A DNA stretch of 64,000 nucleotides. It comes from VAZQ01 sp050179645 (GTDB taxonomy: Bacteria; Pseudomonadota; Alphaproteobacteria; Rhizobiales; Xanthobacteraceae). The DNA is taken from the NCBI GenBank assembly GCA_050179645.1, contig JBFXEX010000007.1, positions 1 through 64,000 of the forward strand, read 5' to 3'. Position 1 is the stretch's first letter; every line of letters starts with the position of its first letter. A program made the translations under genes and the position numbers. Shown piece after piece: positions 8,805 through 17,159 of the stretch. The notes beneath the pieces are model-generated. The model searched no databases and had not been told where the DNA came from. It worked only from the letters and a program-made list of their open reading frames with translations.

Positions 8805-8906
8805 TGGCTCATTCTCCAAGGATCGGCCGGAGATCGCGATGCGGTGAAGCGCGCATAAAGCATGCTTCGGTGAGATCGAATCCTATCGAGCCGCGCTCTC
8901 GGTCTG

Positions 8907-9006
8907 CTCCCTCCCCCCTTGTGGGGGAGGGTTGGGGAGGGGGGTGATGCGAGAAAGGCTCCCGGAACTTGGGACCCCCCCAACCCCTTCCCACAAGGAG
9001 GAGGGG
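8907..9006. repeat. C/G-rich inverted-repeat element, family A
   Basis: A CCCTCCCCCC-TTGT-GGGGGAGGG hairpin arm at about 8909-8931 is mirrored by a degenerate ACCCCTTCCCACAAGG-type arm at about 8983-9006. The element lies upstream of the LLM gene and downstream of the M24 peptidase gene. Relatives occur at 45937-46075 and 49954-50067, and shorter ones at 12775-12803 and 56636-56830. Confidence 0.65.
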
Positions 9007-9049
9007 AGTCCCGCGGCGCTCTTGTGCATCGACTTCACCGAGTCATGCG

Positions 9050-10234
9050 CTAGACGATCCGCAGCGCGGTCGGCAACGTCATCAGCGACTCGGCGCCGTC
9101 CTTGGTGACGCGGACCATGTCCTCGACCTGCAGCCCCGCAAATCCGAGCTCGTAATACGGCGTCTCGATGCAGACGACCATGTTCTCTTCCAGCACGTCC
9201 TTGGAGCTCTCGGCGATGTTCGGCGGATCGTAGCCGTCGACGCCGATGCCGTGGCCCACGTGGCTGCGCGCGAAGTGCGGAATGCCCTCGCGCTGGACGG
9301 TGGCGACGATGTCCTTGAACAGGTCGGAGACCTTCAGGCCCGGCTTGATGATGTCGTAGCCGCGCAGCACGCCCTTCTCGACTGCCCGGTAGTACTTCGC
9401 GATCTTCGCCGGCGGCTCGCCCAGGTTGCCGCCGCGGGACATGTCGGAGCGGTAGTGCTTGTAGCGGCCGCCGACGTCGAACCGGATGAGATCGCCGCGT
9501 TTCAGTTTCCGGTCGGAGGGCTGGACGTTGATCATCGCGCTGCGGTTGCCGAAGCCGATGCAGCCGACCACCGGCGCGGCATCGTTCCTGGCGAGGCAGG
9601 CATTGAACTCGCGCAGCATCTCGCGCTCGGTGATGCCTTCCTTGGCGATCGCCAGCGCGGCATCGATGGCGCGCTCAGTGACCCGCGCCGCGTGCCGCAG
9701 GATTTCGATCTCGCCGGCGGTCTTGATCGAGCGCGCGCGCTCGAACAGCGCAAAGCAACGCACGAACTTCGCGTCCGGCAGCGCCGACTTGAGCTGGTCG
9801 AGGCATTGCGGCGTGATGCCCATTTCGTCGAGGCCGACCGTCGCCCGCTCGAGCTTCATTTCCTTCATGGCGGCGACCAGCGCGTCGACCGAATCCTTGT
9901 AGGCGTGGCTGCCGAACAGCTTCTGCTGAAGCTGGTCGGCGGCATCCAGTTGCGCCGACCGATCGACGTCGATCTGGAAATAGCCGTAGCGGCGGATGTC
10001 CGTCACCCACGGGCTCTGGTCGGGCACCAGGTCGAGAATGCCGGAATTGGCGATGATGCAGGGCTCGTGGGAATCGTTCGGCAGCAGCACGTAGGCCTGC
10101 GGGCCGCGGCGGACCCATTGTGACATCGCCCAGAATCCGCTGAGATAGGTCACGTTTTCGGGGCACGTCGCGATCACGGCGTCGAGCTTGTCGCGGCTCA
10201 TCAATTCTTTCAGGCGGGGAATATTGGCAAGCAT
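9050..10234 (-). CDS. M24 family metallopeptidase (Xaa-Pro aminopeptidase/creatinase type)
   Basis: This is a 394-residue pita-bread-fold enzyme. The N-terminal creatinase-like domain (MLANIPRLKELMSRDKLDAVIATCPENVTYLSGFW onward in part) is followed by a catalytic domain. The metal ligands are recognisable: two Asp in RFDVGGRYKHYRSDMSRGG, His in SHVGHGIGVDGYD, Glu in CIETPYY and Glu in LQVEDMV. It hydrolyses either peptides with proline at position 2 or a small amidine or amide, as creatinase does. It has no signal peptide, so it is cytoplasmic. It is divergent from the molybdenum hydroxylase gene at 10415. Confidence 0.87.
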   Translation of the reverse strand: MLANIPRLKELMSRDKLDAVIATCPENVTYLSGFWAMSQWVRRGPQAYVLLPNDSHEPCIIANSGILDLVPDQSPWVTDIRRYGYFQIDVDRSAQLDAADQLQQKLFGSHAYKDSVDALVAAMKEMKLERATVGLDEMGITPQCLDQLKSALPDAKFVRCFALFERARSIKTAGEIEILRHAARVTERAIDAALAIAKEGITEREMLREFNACLARNDAAPVVGCIGFGNRSAMINVQPSDRKLKRGDLIRFDVGGRYKHYRSDMSRGGNLGEPPAKIAKYYRAVEKGVLRGYDIIKPGLKVSDLFKDIVATVQREGIPHFARSHVGHGIGVDGYDPPNIAESSKDVLEENMVVCIETPYYELGFAGLQVEDMVRVTKDGAESLMTLPTALRIV

Positions 10235-10344
10235 GAGCGACCCGTTGTGCGGCCTTTTGCAGAGAGCGCGGACCTGTCCCGATAATTAGAACGATGTTTC
10301 ACTAAGTTGGTCGGCTCGCCGATGGAAGTCAACCGGCAAGAAAA

Positions 10345-10405
10345 TTGACACCCGTTGTCGCGCGGTGCGATGTTGAATTGGTAACAGCGTTCTGGATATT
10401 GGAAC
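10345..10405 (+). promoter_or_regulatory. Possible promoter and operator of the molybdenum hydroxylase gene
   Basis: TTGACA at 10345-10350 is a perfect -35 box, with GATGTT 18 nt later as a weak -10. GTTC-TGGATATTG-GAAC at 10389-10405 is a short inverted repeat 9 nt before the start codon. Both are suggestions from sequence only. Confidence 0.3.
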
Positions 10406-10414
10406 ACGGTCGGC

Positions 10415-12727
10415 ATGACACGGCTGAATGCGTATATCGGCAGCCCGATCGAGCGGATCGAGGATCCGCGGCTGCTCACCGGCCGGGGCATTTTCGTCGG
10501 CGACCTGCATGCCGACGGTCTGCTGCATGCCGCGATCCTGCGCAGCCCGGTTGCCCACGGACTGATCCGCAGGATCGATGCCGCGGCCGCGCTTGAACTC
10601 GACGGCGTCGTCGCGGTGATTTCGGCGGCGGATATCGCCGCTCAGGTCGGCAGCGTGCCGTTGATTCCGATCCGGCAGCACGGCATCCCGCAGGGCGAGC
10701 CCTATCGCCAGCCGGTCATCGCCGCCGGCAAGGTGCGCTATGTCGGCGAGCCGATCGCCATCGTCATCGCGACCGATCCGGCCATCGCCGAGGATGCGCT
10801 CGGCGCGATCGTGATCGAGATCGATGAATTGCCGGCGGTTGCGGATCACGTTGTCTCGGCCAGCGACGCAACGCTCCTGTTCGACGACACCGGAACCAAT
10901 CTCGCCACCGTGTTCTCGGCCCGGATCGGCGAAAACGTCGATGAAGCTTTCGCGCGAGCGGATTATACGCGCCGCGAGCGCTTCAGCGTGCAGCGCCACA
11001 CTGCATTGCCGATGGAAACCCGCGGCCTGTTTGCCGCCTGGGATGACGACCAGGGCCGCCTGACCGTCCATGGCGCAACCAAGGTGCCGTTCTTCAACCG
11101 CCGTGTCCTGGCGAACATGCTCGGTCTTGCCGAAACAGCCGTCGATCTGATCGAGGTCGAGGTCGGCGGCGGCTTCGGCGCACGCGGCGAATTCTATCCC
11201 GAGGACTTCCTCATCCCGTTCGCGGCACGCATGCTGCGCACGCCTGTGCGCTGGGTCGAGGACCGTCGCGAACATCTCATGGCGATGAACCACGCGCGCG
11301 AGATGGTTGCGGAGATGGAAATCGCCTGCCGGCGGGACGGCACGGTGGTCGGCATCCGCGGTCGGATCGACATCGATCTCGGCGCTTATGTCCGGACCAA
11401 CGGCTTCACCACGCCCCGGAACGTGGTTCAGTTCGTGTCGGGAATTTACGCGATCCCGCATCTGTCGATCGACGCTTTCGTTCTGATGACGAACAAGACG
11501 CCGACCGGCAGCTATCGCGGCCCCGGCCGCTATGAAGCGAGTTTCTTCTGTGAGCGCCTGTTCGACATGGCGGCAGACGATCTCGGCATCGATCCGGCCG
11601 AATTTCGCCTGAAGAACCTGATCCGCGAAGAGCAATTGCCATTCCCGCTTGCGACCCTGCAGAACCTCGATGCCACTTGGCAGACCGAGCTCGACAACGG
11701 CGCCTATGGCGTGGTGATGGAGCGCTGTCTCGAAGAGTTCGGCTGGGACGAAAAGAAGAAATTGCAGGGCCGGGTGATCGACGGCCGCTATCATGGCGTC
11801 GCCGTCGCGACGTTTGTCGAGGGCGGCGCCGGCGGGCAGTTCGAGAATGCCCGCATGACGATCGAGGCAGATGGCTTGGTGAGCGTAGCGGTCGGCTCCA
11901 CGGCGCTCGGCCAGGGTCTCCAAACCGTGATGAGCCAGATCGCCGCCGATGCGCTGGGACTGCCGATGGAGCGTATCCGGCTGCTTCATGGCTCGACCAC
12001 GCTGGTCAAGCACGGCGTCGGCTCGTTCCACTCCCGCGCCACCGTGATCGGCGGCTCCGCCATCCTTATGGCGGCGGAAGCGCTGTTCGACCTGCTGCGT
12101 GAGGAGGCGGCCACGCGGCTCGGCTGCGCGCCGGATCAGGTTTCGTTTGCCGACGGCGCCGTTCACTGCAATGACAGGCGGCTCGACCTGGCGGAATTTG
12201 CCGGGCTCTCGGTCGAGCGGCAGTTCGAAAACAAGAAGCTGACCTACAGCTACGGCGCGCACGCCACTCATGTGGCGGTGGATCCCCGGACCGGCTACGT
12301 CGAAATCCTCGATTACCTGACGGTTGAGGACGTCGGCCGCGTGATCAATCCGTTGACGCTTCACGGCCAGGTGCTTGGCTCTGTGGTGCAGGGTCTCGGC
12401 AGCACTTTCCTCGAGCATCTGCAGTACGACGAGAACGGCCAACTCCTCACCGGCTCGCTGGCCGACTACCTGCTGCCGACCGCGACCGACTATCCGCGCA
12501 TCCGTTCGGTCTCGCTGGGTCTGCGGCCATGCCCGAACAATCCTCTCGGCGCCAAGGGCGCCGGCGAGGGTGGGTTGATCGCCGTCGGCGGCGTCGTCGG
12601 CAATGCCATCGCGGCGGCGCTGCGCTCGTTTTCGGTCCAGCCCCGCGACCTGCCTCTGTCGCCGCCGCACATCTGGCAGTTGATCGAGCAGGCGCGCGCG
12701 GCGCGTGCGTCCGGCGAGCACTCCTAA
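10415..12727 (+). CDS. Xanthine dehydrogenase family molybdopterin-binding subunit
   Basis: This is a 770-residue large subunit of the xanthine oxidase/CO dehydrogenase family, which hydroxylates a carbon centre with water at a Mo-pterin site. Visible landmarks are VGGGFGARGEFYPED for cofactor binding, GSYRGPGRYE, which corresponds to the AYRGAGR loop of form-II CoxL proteins and not the AYRCSFR loop of true CO dehydrogenase, and the catalytic Glu E718 in GAKGAGEGG. It is therefore not a CO dehydrogenase. The FAD and 2Fe-2S subunits that normally sit next door are absent from the window, so the protein is an orphan or uses distant partners. Confidence 0.88.
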   Translation: MTRLNAYIGSPIERIEDPRLLTGRGIFVGDLHADGLLHAAILRSPVAHGLIRRIDAAAALELDGVVAVISAADIAAQVGSVPLIPIRQHGIPQGEPYRQPVIAAGKVRYVGEPIAIVIATDPAIAEDALGAIVIEIDELPAVADHVVSASDATLLFDDTGTNLATVFSARIGENVDEAFARADYTRRERFSVQRHTALPMETRGLFAAWDDDQGRLTVHGATKVPFFNRRVLANMLGLAETAVDLIEVEVGGGFGARGEFYPEDFLIPFAARMLRTPVRWVEDRREHLMAMNHAREMVAEMEIACRRDGTVVGIRGRIDIDLGAYVRTNGFTTPRNVVQFVSGIYAIPHLSIDAFVLMTNKTPTGSYRGPGRYEASFFCERLFDMAADDLGIDPAEFRLKNLIREEQLPFPLATLQNLDATWQTELDNGAYGVVMERCLEEFGWDEKKKLQGRVIDGRYHGVAVATFVEGGAGGQFENARMTIEADGLVSVAVGSTALGQGLQTVMSQIAADALGLPMERIRLLHGSTTLVKHGVGSFHSRATVIGGSAILMAAEALFDLLREEAATRLGCAPDQVSFADGAVHCNDRRLDLAEFAGLSVERQFENKKLTYSYGAHATHVAVDPRTGYVEILDYLTVEDVGRVINPLTLHGQVLGSVVQGLGSTFLEHLQYDENGQLLTGSLADYLLPTATDYPRIRSVSLGLRPCPNNPLGAKGAGEGGLIAVGGVVGNAIAAALRSFSVQPRDLPLSPPHIWQLIEQARAARASGEHS

Positions 12728-12774
12728 CGATTGAATGATGAAGCTGAGCAATGGTGTCCCGGCAACGGCGGTCG

Positions 12775-12803
12775 GCTCCCTCTCCCCAACGGGGAGAGGG
12801 AGC
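12775..12803. repeat. Perfect 13-bp-arm palindrome, family A fragment
   Basis: GCTCCCTCTCCCC-AAC-GGGGAGAGGGAGC is a perfect hairpin of 29 nt between the molybdenum hydroxylase and LLM genes. It resembles one terminal arm of the larger family A elements. It could stop transcription, but no T-run follows. Confidence 0.65.
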
Positions 12804-12878
12804 GCACCGAGATCGTCGTGCGACTACGGACCCTACAAACTTCCGTACAGCGAATGGTGATTCCAGGTACGAGAGACA

Positions 12879-13922
12879 GTGTCACTGGACAGCGCAATGA
12901 ATGAACTGCCCACCCTCAGCATCCGGGTTGACGGCTCGATGCTGCCGGCCGAGTGCGTCGAGCTTGCGAAAGCTGCCGAGACCGCCGGCCTTGCCGGGGT
13001 CTGGTTTGCGGAGAACGCGTTCGCCCGCGGCATTCTGCCGGCGGCGACGGCGTGCGCGCTTGCCACCGAAAAAATCCGGATCAATGCCGGCGTGTTCAAC
13101 CCGTTCAGCCGCCATCCGGCCATGATGGCCATGGAGATCGGCCCGCTGGACGAGATTTCGAACGGGCGTGCCAGTATCAGCATCGGCGCCGGCATCGCAT
13201 CCGCGACCGCGCGGCTTGGACTGAGCGGCGACAGGCCGTTGCCCGCGCTCCGCGACACGCTCGCCATTGTCCGCGGACTGCTCGAGGGCAGGGAAGTGGA
13301 CTATACCGGCGCTGTCTTTTCGGCCAGGAAGGTCAAGCTCGACTATCAGCCGCGCCAAAACATCCCGGTCTATCTGGCCGGCCGCGGCAATCTCACCGTG
13401 AAGCTCGCGGGCGCAGCCGCTGACGGGCTGATGATTTCCAACATGTGCTCGGTGGACTTCGCCGGCCACTCCGCGGATTTGATGCGATCGAGCGGCCGCA
13501 CTGCCGGACGAGATACGCCGGGGAGGGCGGTCCAGTACATGCCGTGCTGCACGCATCCGCAATCGGACGAAGCGTTGAAAGCCGCGAAGCGAACGGTCGG
13601 CGAGATGTTGCCGCGCTTCTGGGCGCTCGGCCAGCGGGTTGGTTCGGCGAAAGAGGCGCTGCTTGCCGGGACGAAGATCAGCGAGGCCGATTATGCCGAT
13701 GCCTCGTCCCGCATTCGCGCCGGGGAGGACGCGGCCGACGTGCTCGACGAGCGCCATGTCACGGCGTTCTCGCTGTACGGAACGCCGAATGAATGCCTGA
13801 TGCTCGCGCGAAAATACAGGGCGGCGGGCATCGACGAACTGGCTCTGACGTTCAGCGGATCGAACGCGAAAGATCAAATTGCAGCGATTGGCGAGGCATT
13901 GTCCCGTGCACGCTCGGGTTAG
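12879..13922 (+). CDS. LLM class oxidoreductase, methylene-H4MPT reductase (Mer)-like
   Basis: This is a 347-residue luciferase-fold protein with the sparse, Mer-like pattern. It has AETAGLAGVWFAENAF near the N-terminus, a INAGVFNPFSRHPAMMAMEIGPLDE strand region, and IPVYLAGRGNLTVKLAGAAADGLMISN. In that branch the usual cofactor is F420, but several proteobacterial members have no proven cofactor. GTG at 12879 gives the longest frame; ATG at 12897 has a slightly better GGA upstream and is an alternative. It follows the molybdenum hydroxylase gene on the same strand after 151 nt that contain a palindrome. The gcv promoter begins directly after its stop. Confidence 0.78.
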   Translation: MSLDSAMNELPTLSIRVDGSMLPAECVELAKAAETAGLAGVWFAENAFARGILPAATACALATEKIRINAGVFNPFSRHPAMMAMEIGPLDEISNGRASISIGAGIASATARLGLSGDRPLPALRDTLAIVRGLLEGREVDYTGAVFSARKVKLDYQPRQNIPVYLAGRGNLTVKLAGAAADGLMISNMCSVDFAGHSADLMRSSGRTAGRDTPGRAVQYMPCCTHPQSDEALKAAKRTVGEMLPRFWALGQRVGSAKEALLAGTKISEADYADASSRIRAGEDAADVLDERHVTAFSLYGTPNECLMLARKYRAAGIDELALTFSGSNAKDQIAAIGEALSRARSG

Positions 13923-13925
13923 TCG

Positions 13926-13953
13926 TTGACTTGCCTGGAACAGTTACTAGTAT
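13926..13953 (+). promoter_or_regulatory. Promoter of the gcv operon
   Basis: TTGACT at 13926-13931 and TAGTAT at 13948-13953 are separated by 16 nt. They lie just upstream of the glycine riboswitch, giving a predicted transcript start near 13960. Confidence 0.5.
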
Positions 13954-13997
13954 CCGCGCCGATCCGTGCATGTGCGTGCGGCGATCGAGACTCATAT

Positions 13998-14190
13998 CCT
14001 GCGGGAGAGACCGGCTTCAGCGCCGGCGCCGAAGGCGCAACCGCCCCGGAAACGCTCAGGCAAAAGGACCGCCGGGTAGACGATACTCTGGAAAGCAGCG
14101 GGATGCGCGCGCGCGTCTCGCTCACCGAAGGAGCAAGCTCGCCGGCTTATTTTCGGCGCAGCGAAATCTCTCAGGTTCCGTGACAGAGGG
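13998..14190 (+). ncRNA. Tandem glycine riboswitch
   Basis: Two glycine aptamers lie head to tail. The first has GCGGGAGAGACC at 14001, then GCCGAAGGCGCAA and the hallmark GAAACGCTCAGGCAAAAGGACC near 14048-14070. The second repeats the layout with CACCGAAGGAGCAAGCTC near 14123-14140 and GCGAAATCTCTCAGG followed by GACAGAGGGGG near 14161-14192. The order, the linker and the position directly before gcvT match known glycine riboswitches, which switch on glycine cleavage genes when glycine is abundant. The following hairpin at 14193-14211 is probably part of the expression platform. Confidence 0.92.
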
Positions 14191-14192
14191 GG

Positions 14193-14211
14193 CGCCACAG
14201 TCAGCGTGGCG
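14193..14211 (+). promoter_or_regulatory. Hairpin between riboswitch and gcvT start
   Basis: CGCCAC-AGTCAGC-GTGGCG forms a 6-bp stem with a 7-nt loop ending 8 nt before the first possible gcvT start codon. It could pair alternatively with the end of the second aptamer and so control translation. No T-run follows it, so a transcription terminator is less likely. Confidence 0.4.
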
Positions 14212-14219
14212 TCCTCATC

Positions 14220-15398
14220 ATGTCCGCCGGAACCGCGATGACCGACCCACACGCTCCAGACCCGCAGTCGCCGCTCCGGCAGACGCCGCTCTATCGCCGG
14301 CATGTGCAACTCGGCGCCCGCATGGTGCCGTTCGCCGGCTACGACATGCCGGTGCAGTATCCGGACGGCATCATCGCCGAGCACACGCAGACGCGGACCG
14401 CGGCCGGCCTGTTCGACGTCTCGCACATGGGGCAGGGCTGTCTCTCGGGGCCGGATCACGAAACGATTGCGCGCGCGCTCGAAGCGCTGACACCCGCGGA
14501 CATTCTGGGCCTGGCCCCCGGCCAGCAGCGATACACGCAGCTGCTCAACGAAGAGGGCGGCATTCTCGACGACCTGATGGTCACGCGTCCGGCCGATCCT
14601 TACGACCATCGCCTGCTGCTGGTTGTCAACGCGTCGCGAAAGCAATTCGACTACGGGCATATCGAAGCGCACCTGCCGGCGGATGTGCGGCTGACGCGAT
14701 TCGACGACCGCGGCCTGCTGGCGTTGCAGGGGCCGCTGGCGAGTTTGGTGCTTGAGCGGTTCCTGCCGGAGGTTGGCGCGATGCCGTTCATGACGGCGAT
14801 GGCCGCGCGCTTCGACGGCATCGACTGTGCGGTCAGCCGGTCCGGTTACACTGGCGAAGACGGCTTCGAGCTGTCGGTCGGTGCGGAACATCTGGAGGCG
14901 GTGTTTGACCGCCTGCTCGACACGCCGGACGTCAAGCCGGTCGGCCTTGGCGCGCGCGACACGCTGCGGCTCGAGGCCGGGCTCTGCCTCTATGGCCACG
15001 ACATCGACGAGACGACCTCGCCGGTCGAGGCCGGCCTTGCCTGGTCCATCGGCAAGCGGCGAAGGACCGAAGGTGGTTTCCCCGGCGCTGCGCGCGTTCA
15101 GCGCGAGCTCGCCGACGGTCCGTCGCGGCGCCGCGTCGGCATATTGCCCGAAGGGCGCGCGCCGGCGCGCGAGGGCGCGCCGGTCCTCGCATCGAACGGC
15201 GGTGCGATCGGACTGATCACGTCCGGCGGCTTCGGCCCGACGGTCAAGCGGCCGGTCGCGATGGGCTATGTCGATCGCGCGCACGCCACGCCCGGCACCG
15301 CCATCGCGGTCGTCGTTCGCGACAAGCCGCTGGCCGCGAGCGTTTCGCCGCTGCCGTTCGTCCCGCATCGCTACCATCGTCAGAAAGGAACGCCATGA
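14220..15398 (+). CDS. gcvT: Aminomethyltransferase, glycine cleavage T protein
   Basis: This is a 392-residue T protein of the glycine cleavage system. It takes the aminomethyl group from lipoylated H protein, transfers the one-carbon unit to tetrahydrofolate and frees ammonia. The start region LRQTPLYRRHVQLGARMVPFAGYDMPVQY is the classic family opening, followed by GLFDVSHMGQ, SRSGYTGEDGFELSV and LEAGLCLYGHDID. ATG at 14220 lies close to the regulatory hairpin. A second ATG at 14238 has GGAA at good spacing and may be the true start. The stop overlaps the gcvH start (ATGA), so translation is coupled. Confidence 0.96.
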   Translation: MSAGTAMTDPHAPDPQSPLRQTPLYRRHVQLGARMVPFAGYDMPVQYPDGIIAEHTQTRTAAGLFDVSHMGQGCLSGPDHETIARALEALTPADILGLAPGQQRYTQLLNEEGGILDDLMVTRPADPYDHRLLLVVNASRKQFDYGHIEAHLPADVRLTRFDDRGLLALQGPLASLVLERFLPEVGAMPFMTAMAARFDGIDCAVSRSGYTGEDGFELSVGAEHLEAVFDRLLDTPDVKPVGLGARDTLRLEAGLCLYGHDIDETTSPVEAGLAWSIGKRRRTEGGFPGAARVQRELADGPSRRRVGILPEGRAPAREGAPVLASNGGAIGLITSGGFGPTVKRPVAMGYVDRAHATPGTAIAVVVRDKPLAASVSPLPFVPHRYHRQKGTP

Positions 15399-15772
15399 GC
15401 GCCTATCGCTTCACCAAGGAGCATGAATGGATCGATGTCGATGGCGAGATCGGCACGATCGGCATCACCGACTTCGCCCAGCAGCAGATGGGCGATGTCG
15501 TCTTCGTGCAGCTTCCCGAAGTCGGCAAGACCCTGAAGAAGGGCGAAGAGGCCGCCGTCGTCGAGTCCGTCAAGGCGGCGAGCGAGATCTATGCGCCGGT
15601 GTCCGGCGAAGTCGTCGCCGTGAACGGCGACCTCGAGGCCACGCCGGCGACGGTGAACGAGGACGCGACCGGCAAGGGCTGGTTCTTCAAGATCAAGATC
15701 GCCGAGACGGCCGAACTCGACGGGCTGATGACCGAGAGCCAATACCAGGACTTCGTCGCGGCCTCGGCCTGA
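15395..15772 (+). CDS. gcvH: Glycine cleavage system H protein
   Basis: This 125-residue lipoyl carrier shuttles the aminomethyl intermediate between the P, T and L proteins. The lipoylation site is K60 in ESVKAASEIYAPVSGEV. The opening YRFTKEHEWIDVDG is typical, and length is normal for the family. It overlaps gcvT by 4 nt and precedes gcvPA by 40 nt. The L protein (dihydrolipoyl dehydrogenase) is not in the window and is normally shared with other complexes. Confidence 0.97.
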   Translation: MSAYRFTKEHEWIDVDGEIGTIGITDFAQQQMGDVVFVQLPEVGKTLKKGEEAAVVESVKAASEIYAPVSGEVVAVNGDLEATPATVNEDATGKGWFFKIKIAETAELDGLMTESQYQDFVAASA

Positions 15773-15812
15773 CCCCCGCAACGGCACAACAAAGAAGAAG
15801 AGAGAGACGGCC

Positions 15813-17159
15813 ATGCGCTACCTGCCGCACTCGCCGGAAGATCGTACGATGATGCTGGAGCGTATCGGCGTCGGCTCGGTCGACGATCTGTTCGCCGGCA
15901 TTCCCGCCGGGAAGCGGATGAGCGCTCCGCCCGCGCTGCCGGCGCGCCGGGGCGAACTGGAGGTCGAGCGCGCGCTGCGAAAGATGGCGGAGCGCAATGT
16001 CGCCGCAGGTTCAGTGCCGTTCTTCCTCGGCTGCGGCGCCTACAAGCATCACGTCCCGGCGACGGTCGATCACCTGATCCAGCGCTCGGAGTTTCTCACC
16101 TCCTATACGCCGTACCAGCCTGAGATCGCACAAGGCACGCTGCAATATCTGTTCGAGTTTCAGACCCAGGTCGCGATGCTGACCGGCATGGAGGTGGCAA
16201 ACGCGTCGATGTACGACGGCTCGACTGCGGCCGCCGAGGCCGTGCTGATGGCGCATCGCGTCACCAAGCGGCGCAAGGCGCTGCTGTCGGGCAACCTTCA
16301 CCCGCACTATCGCGACACCATCGCCACCATCTGCCGTTTTGCGGAGGAGGAGATGGTATCGCCGCCGCCATCGCCGCAGGCCTCGCCCGATCTGCTCGAC
16401 CTGATCGATGACCAGACCTCCTGCGTCGTGGTGCAGTATCCGGATTACTTCGGGCATATCGGCGATCTCGCGCCGATCGCCGCGCGCGCCCATAGCGTCG
16501 GCGCGCTGCTGGTCGCGGTCGTGACCGAGGCGGTGTCGTTCGGCCTGCTGAAGCCGCCGGGAGCGATGGACGCCGACATCGTCGTGGCCGAGGGCCAATC
16601 GATCGGCAATGCGCTGTCGTTCGGCGGGCCTTATGTCGGCCTGTTCGCGAGCCGGCAGAAATACGTGCGGCAGATGCCCGGCCGCTTGTCCGGCGAGACG
16701 GTGGACGTTCAAGGCCGGCGCGGCTTCGTGCTGACCTTGTCGGCGCGCGAGCAGCATATCCGGCGGGAGAGGGCGACCTCGAACATCTGCACCAATTCGG
16801 GTCTCTGCGCGCTCGCCTTCAGCATTCACATGACCTTGCTCGGCGAAGCCGGATTGCGGCGGCTGGCGCGCATCAATCATGCCAACGCCATCATGCTGGC
16901 CGACCGGCTCGCCGCGGTGCCTGGCGTGTCGGTGCTCAATTCGAGTTTCTTCAACGAGTTCACGATCCGCGTGCCGGGCGACGCCTCGCAGGTGGTCGAA
17001 CGGCTGGCAGAGCGGGGGATTCTGGGCGGCGTGCCGGCATCCCGGCTCGACCCGGGACGCCCCGAACTCGCCGGCCTGATCATCGTCGCCGCGACCGAGG
17101 TCAACACGGCCGGCGATATCGACGCCTATGCGCAGACCCTGACGGAGATCCTGCGATGA
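15813..17159 (+). CDS. gcvPA: Glycine dehydrogenase (decarboxylating) subunit 1
   Basis: This 448-residue protein is the N-terminal half of the split P protein, which decarboxylates glycine with PLP. It opens with MRYLPHSPEDRTMMLERIG and carries FLGCGAYKHHVPATVDHLIQRSEFLTSYTPYQPEIAQGTLQ, a well-conserved stretch of the family (quoted here only as a landmark near residues 67-107). The split gcvPA/gcvPB arrangement replaces a single long gcvP gene. The gene is preceded by an AGAAGAAGAGAGAGA purine run as ribosome site and overlaps gcvPB by 4 nt. Confidence 0.96.
   Translation: MRYLPHSPEDRTMMLERIGVGSVDDLFAGIPAGKRMSAPPALPARRGELEVERALRKMAERNVAAGSVPFFLGCGAYKHHVPATVDHLIQRSEFLTSYTPYQPEIAQGTLQYLFEFQTQVAMLTGMEVANASMYDGSTAAAEAVLMAHRVTKRRKALLSGNLHPHYRDTIATICRFAEEEMVSPPPSPQASPDLLDLIDDQTSCVVVQYPDYFGHIGDLAPIAARAHSVGALLVAVVTEAVSFGLLKPPGAMDADIVVAEGQSIGNALSFGGPYVGLFASRQKYVRQMPGRLSGETVDVQGRRGFVLTLSAREQHIRRERATSNICTNSGLCALAFSIHMTLLGEAGLRRLARINHANAIMLADRLAAVPGVSVLNSSFFNEFTIRVPGDASQVVERLAERGILGGVPASRLDPGRPELAGLIIVAATEVNTAGDIDAYAQTLTEILR

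Noticed and set aside
10415..12727. Aerobic CO dehydrogenase large subunit
   Set aside because: The active loop reads SYRGPGRYE and lacks the AYRCSFR motif of form-I CoxL.
10286..12751. Long open frame of 821 codons on the minus strand, antisense to the molybdenum hydroxylase gene
   Set aside because: It mirrors the codon pattern of the true gene, is rich in Arg, Asp and Val, and has no recognisable motif.
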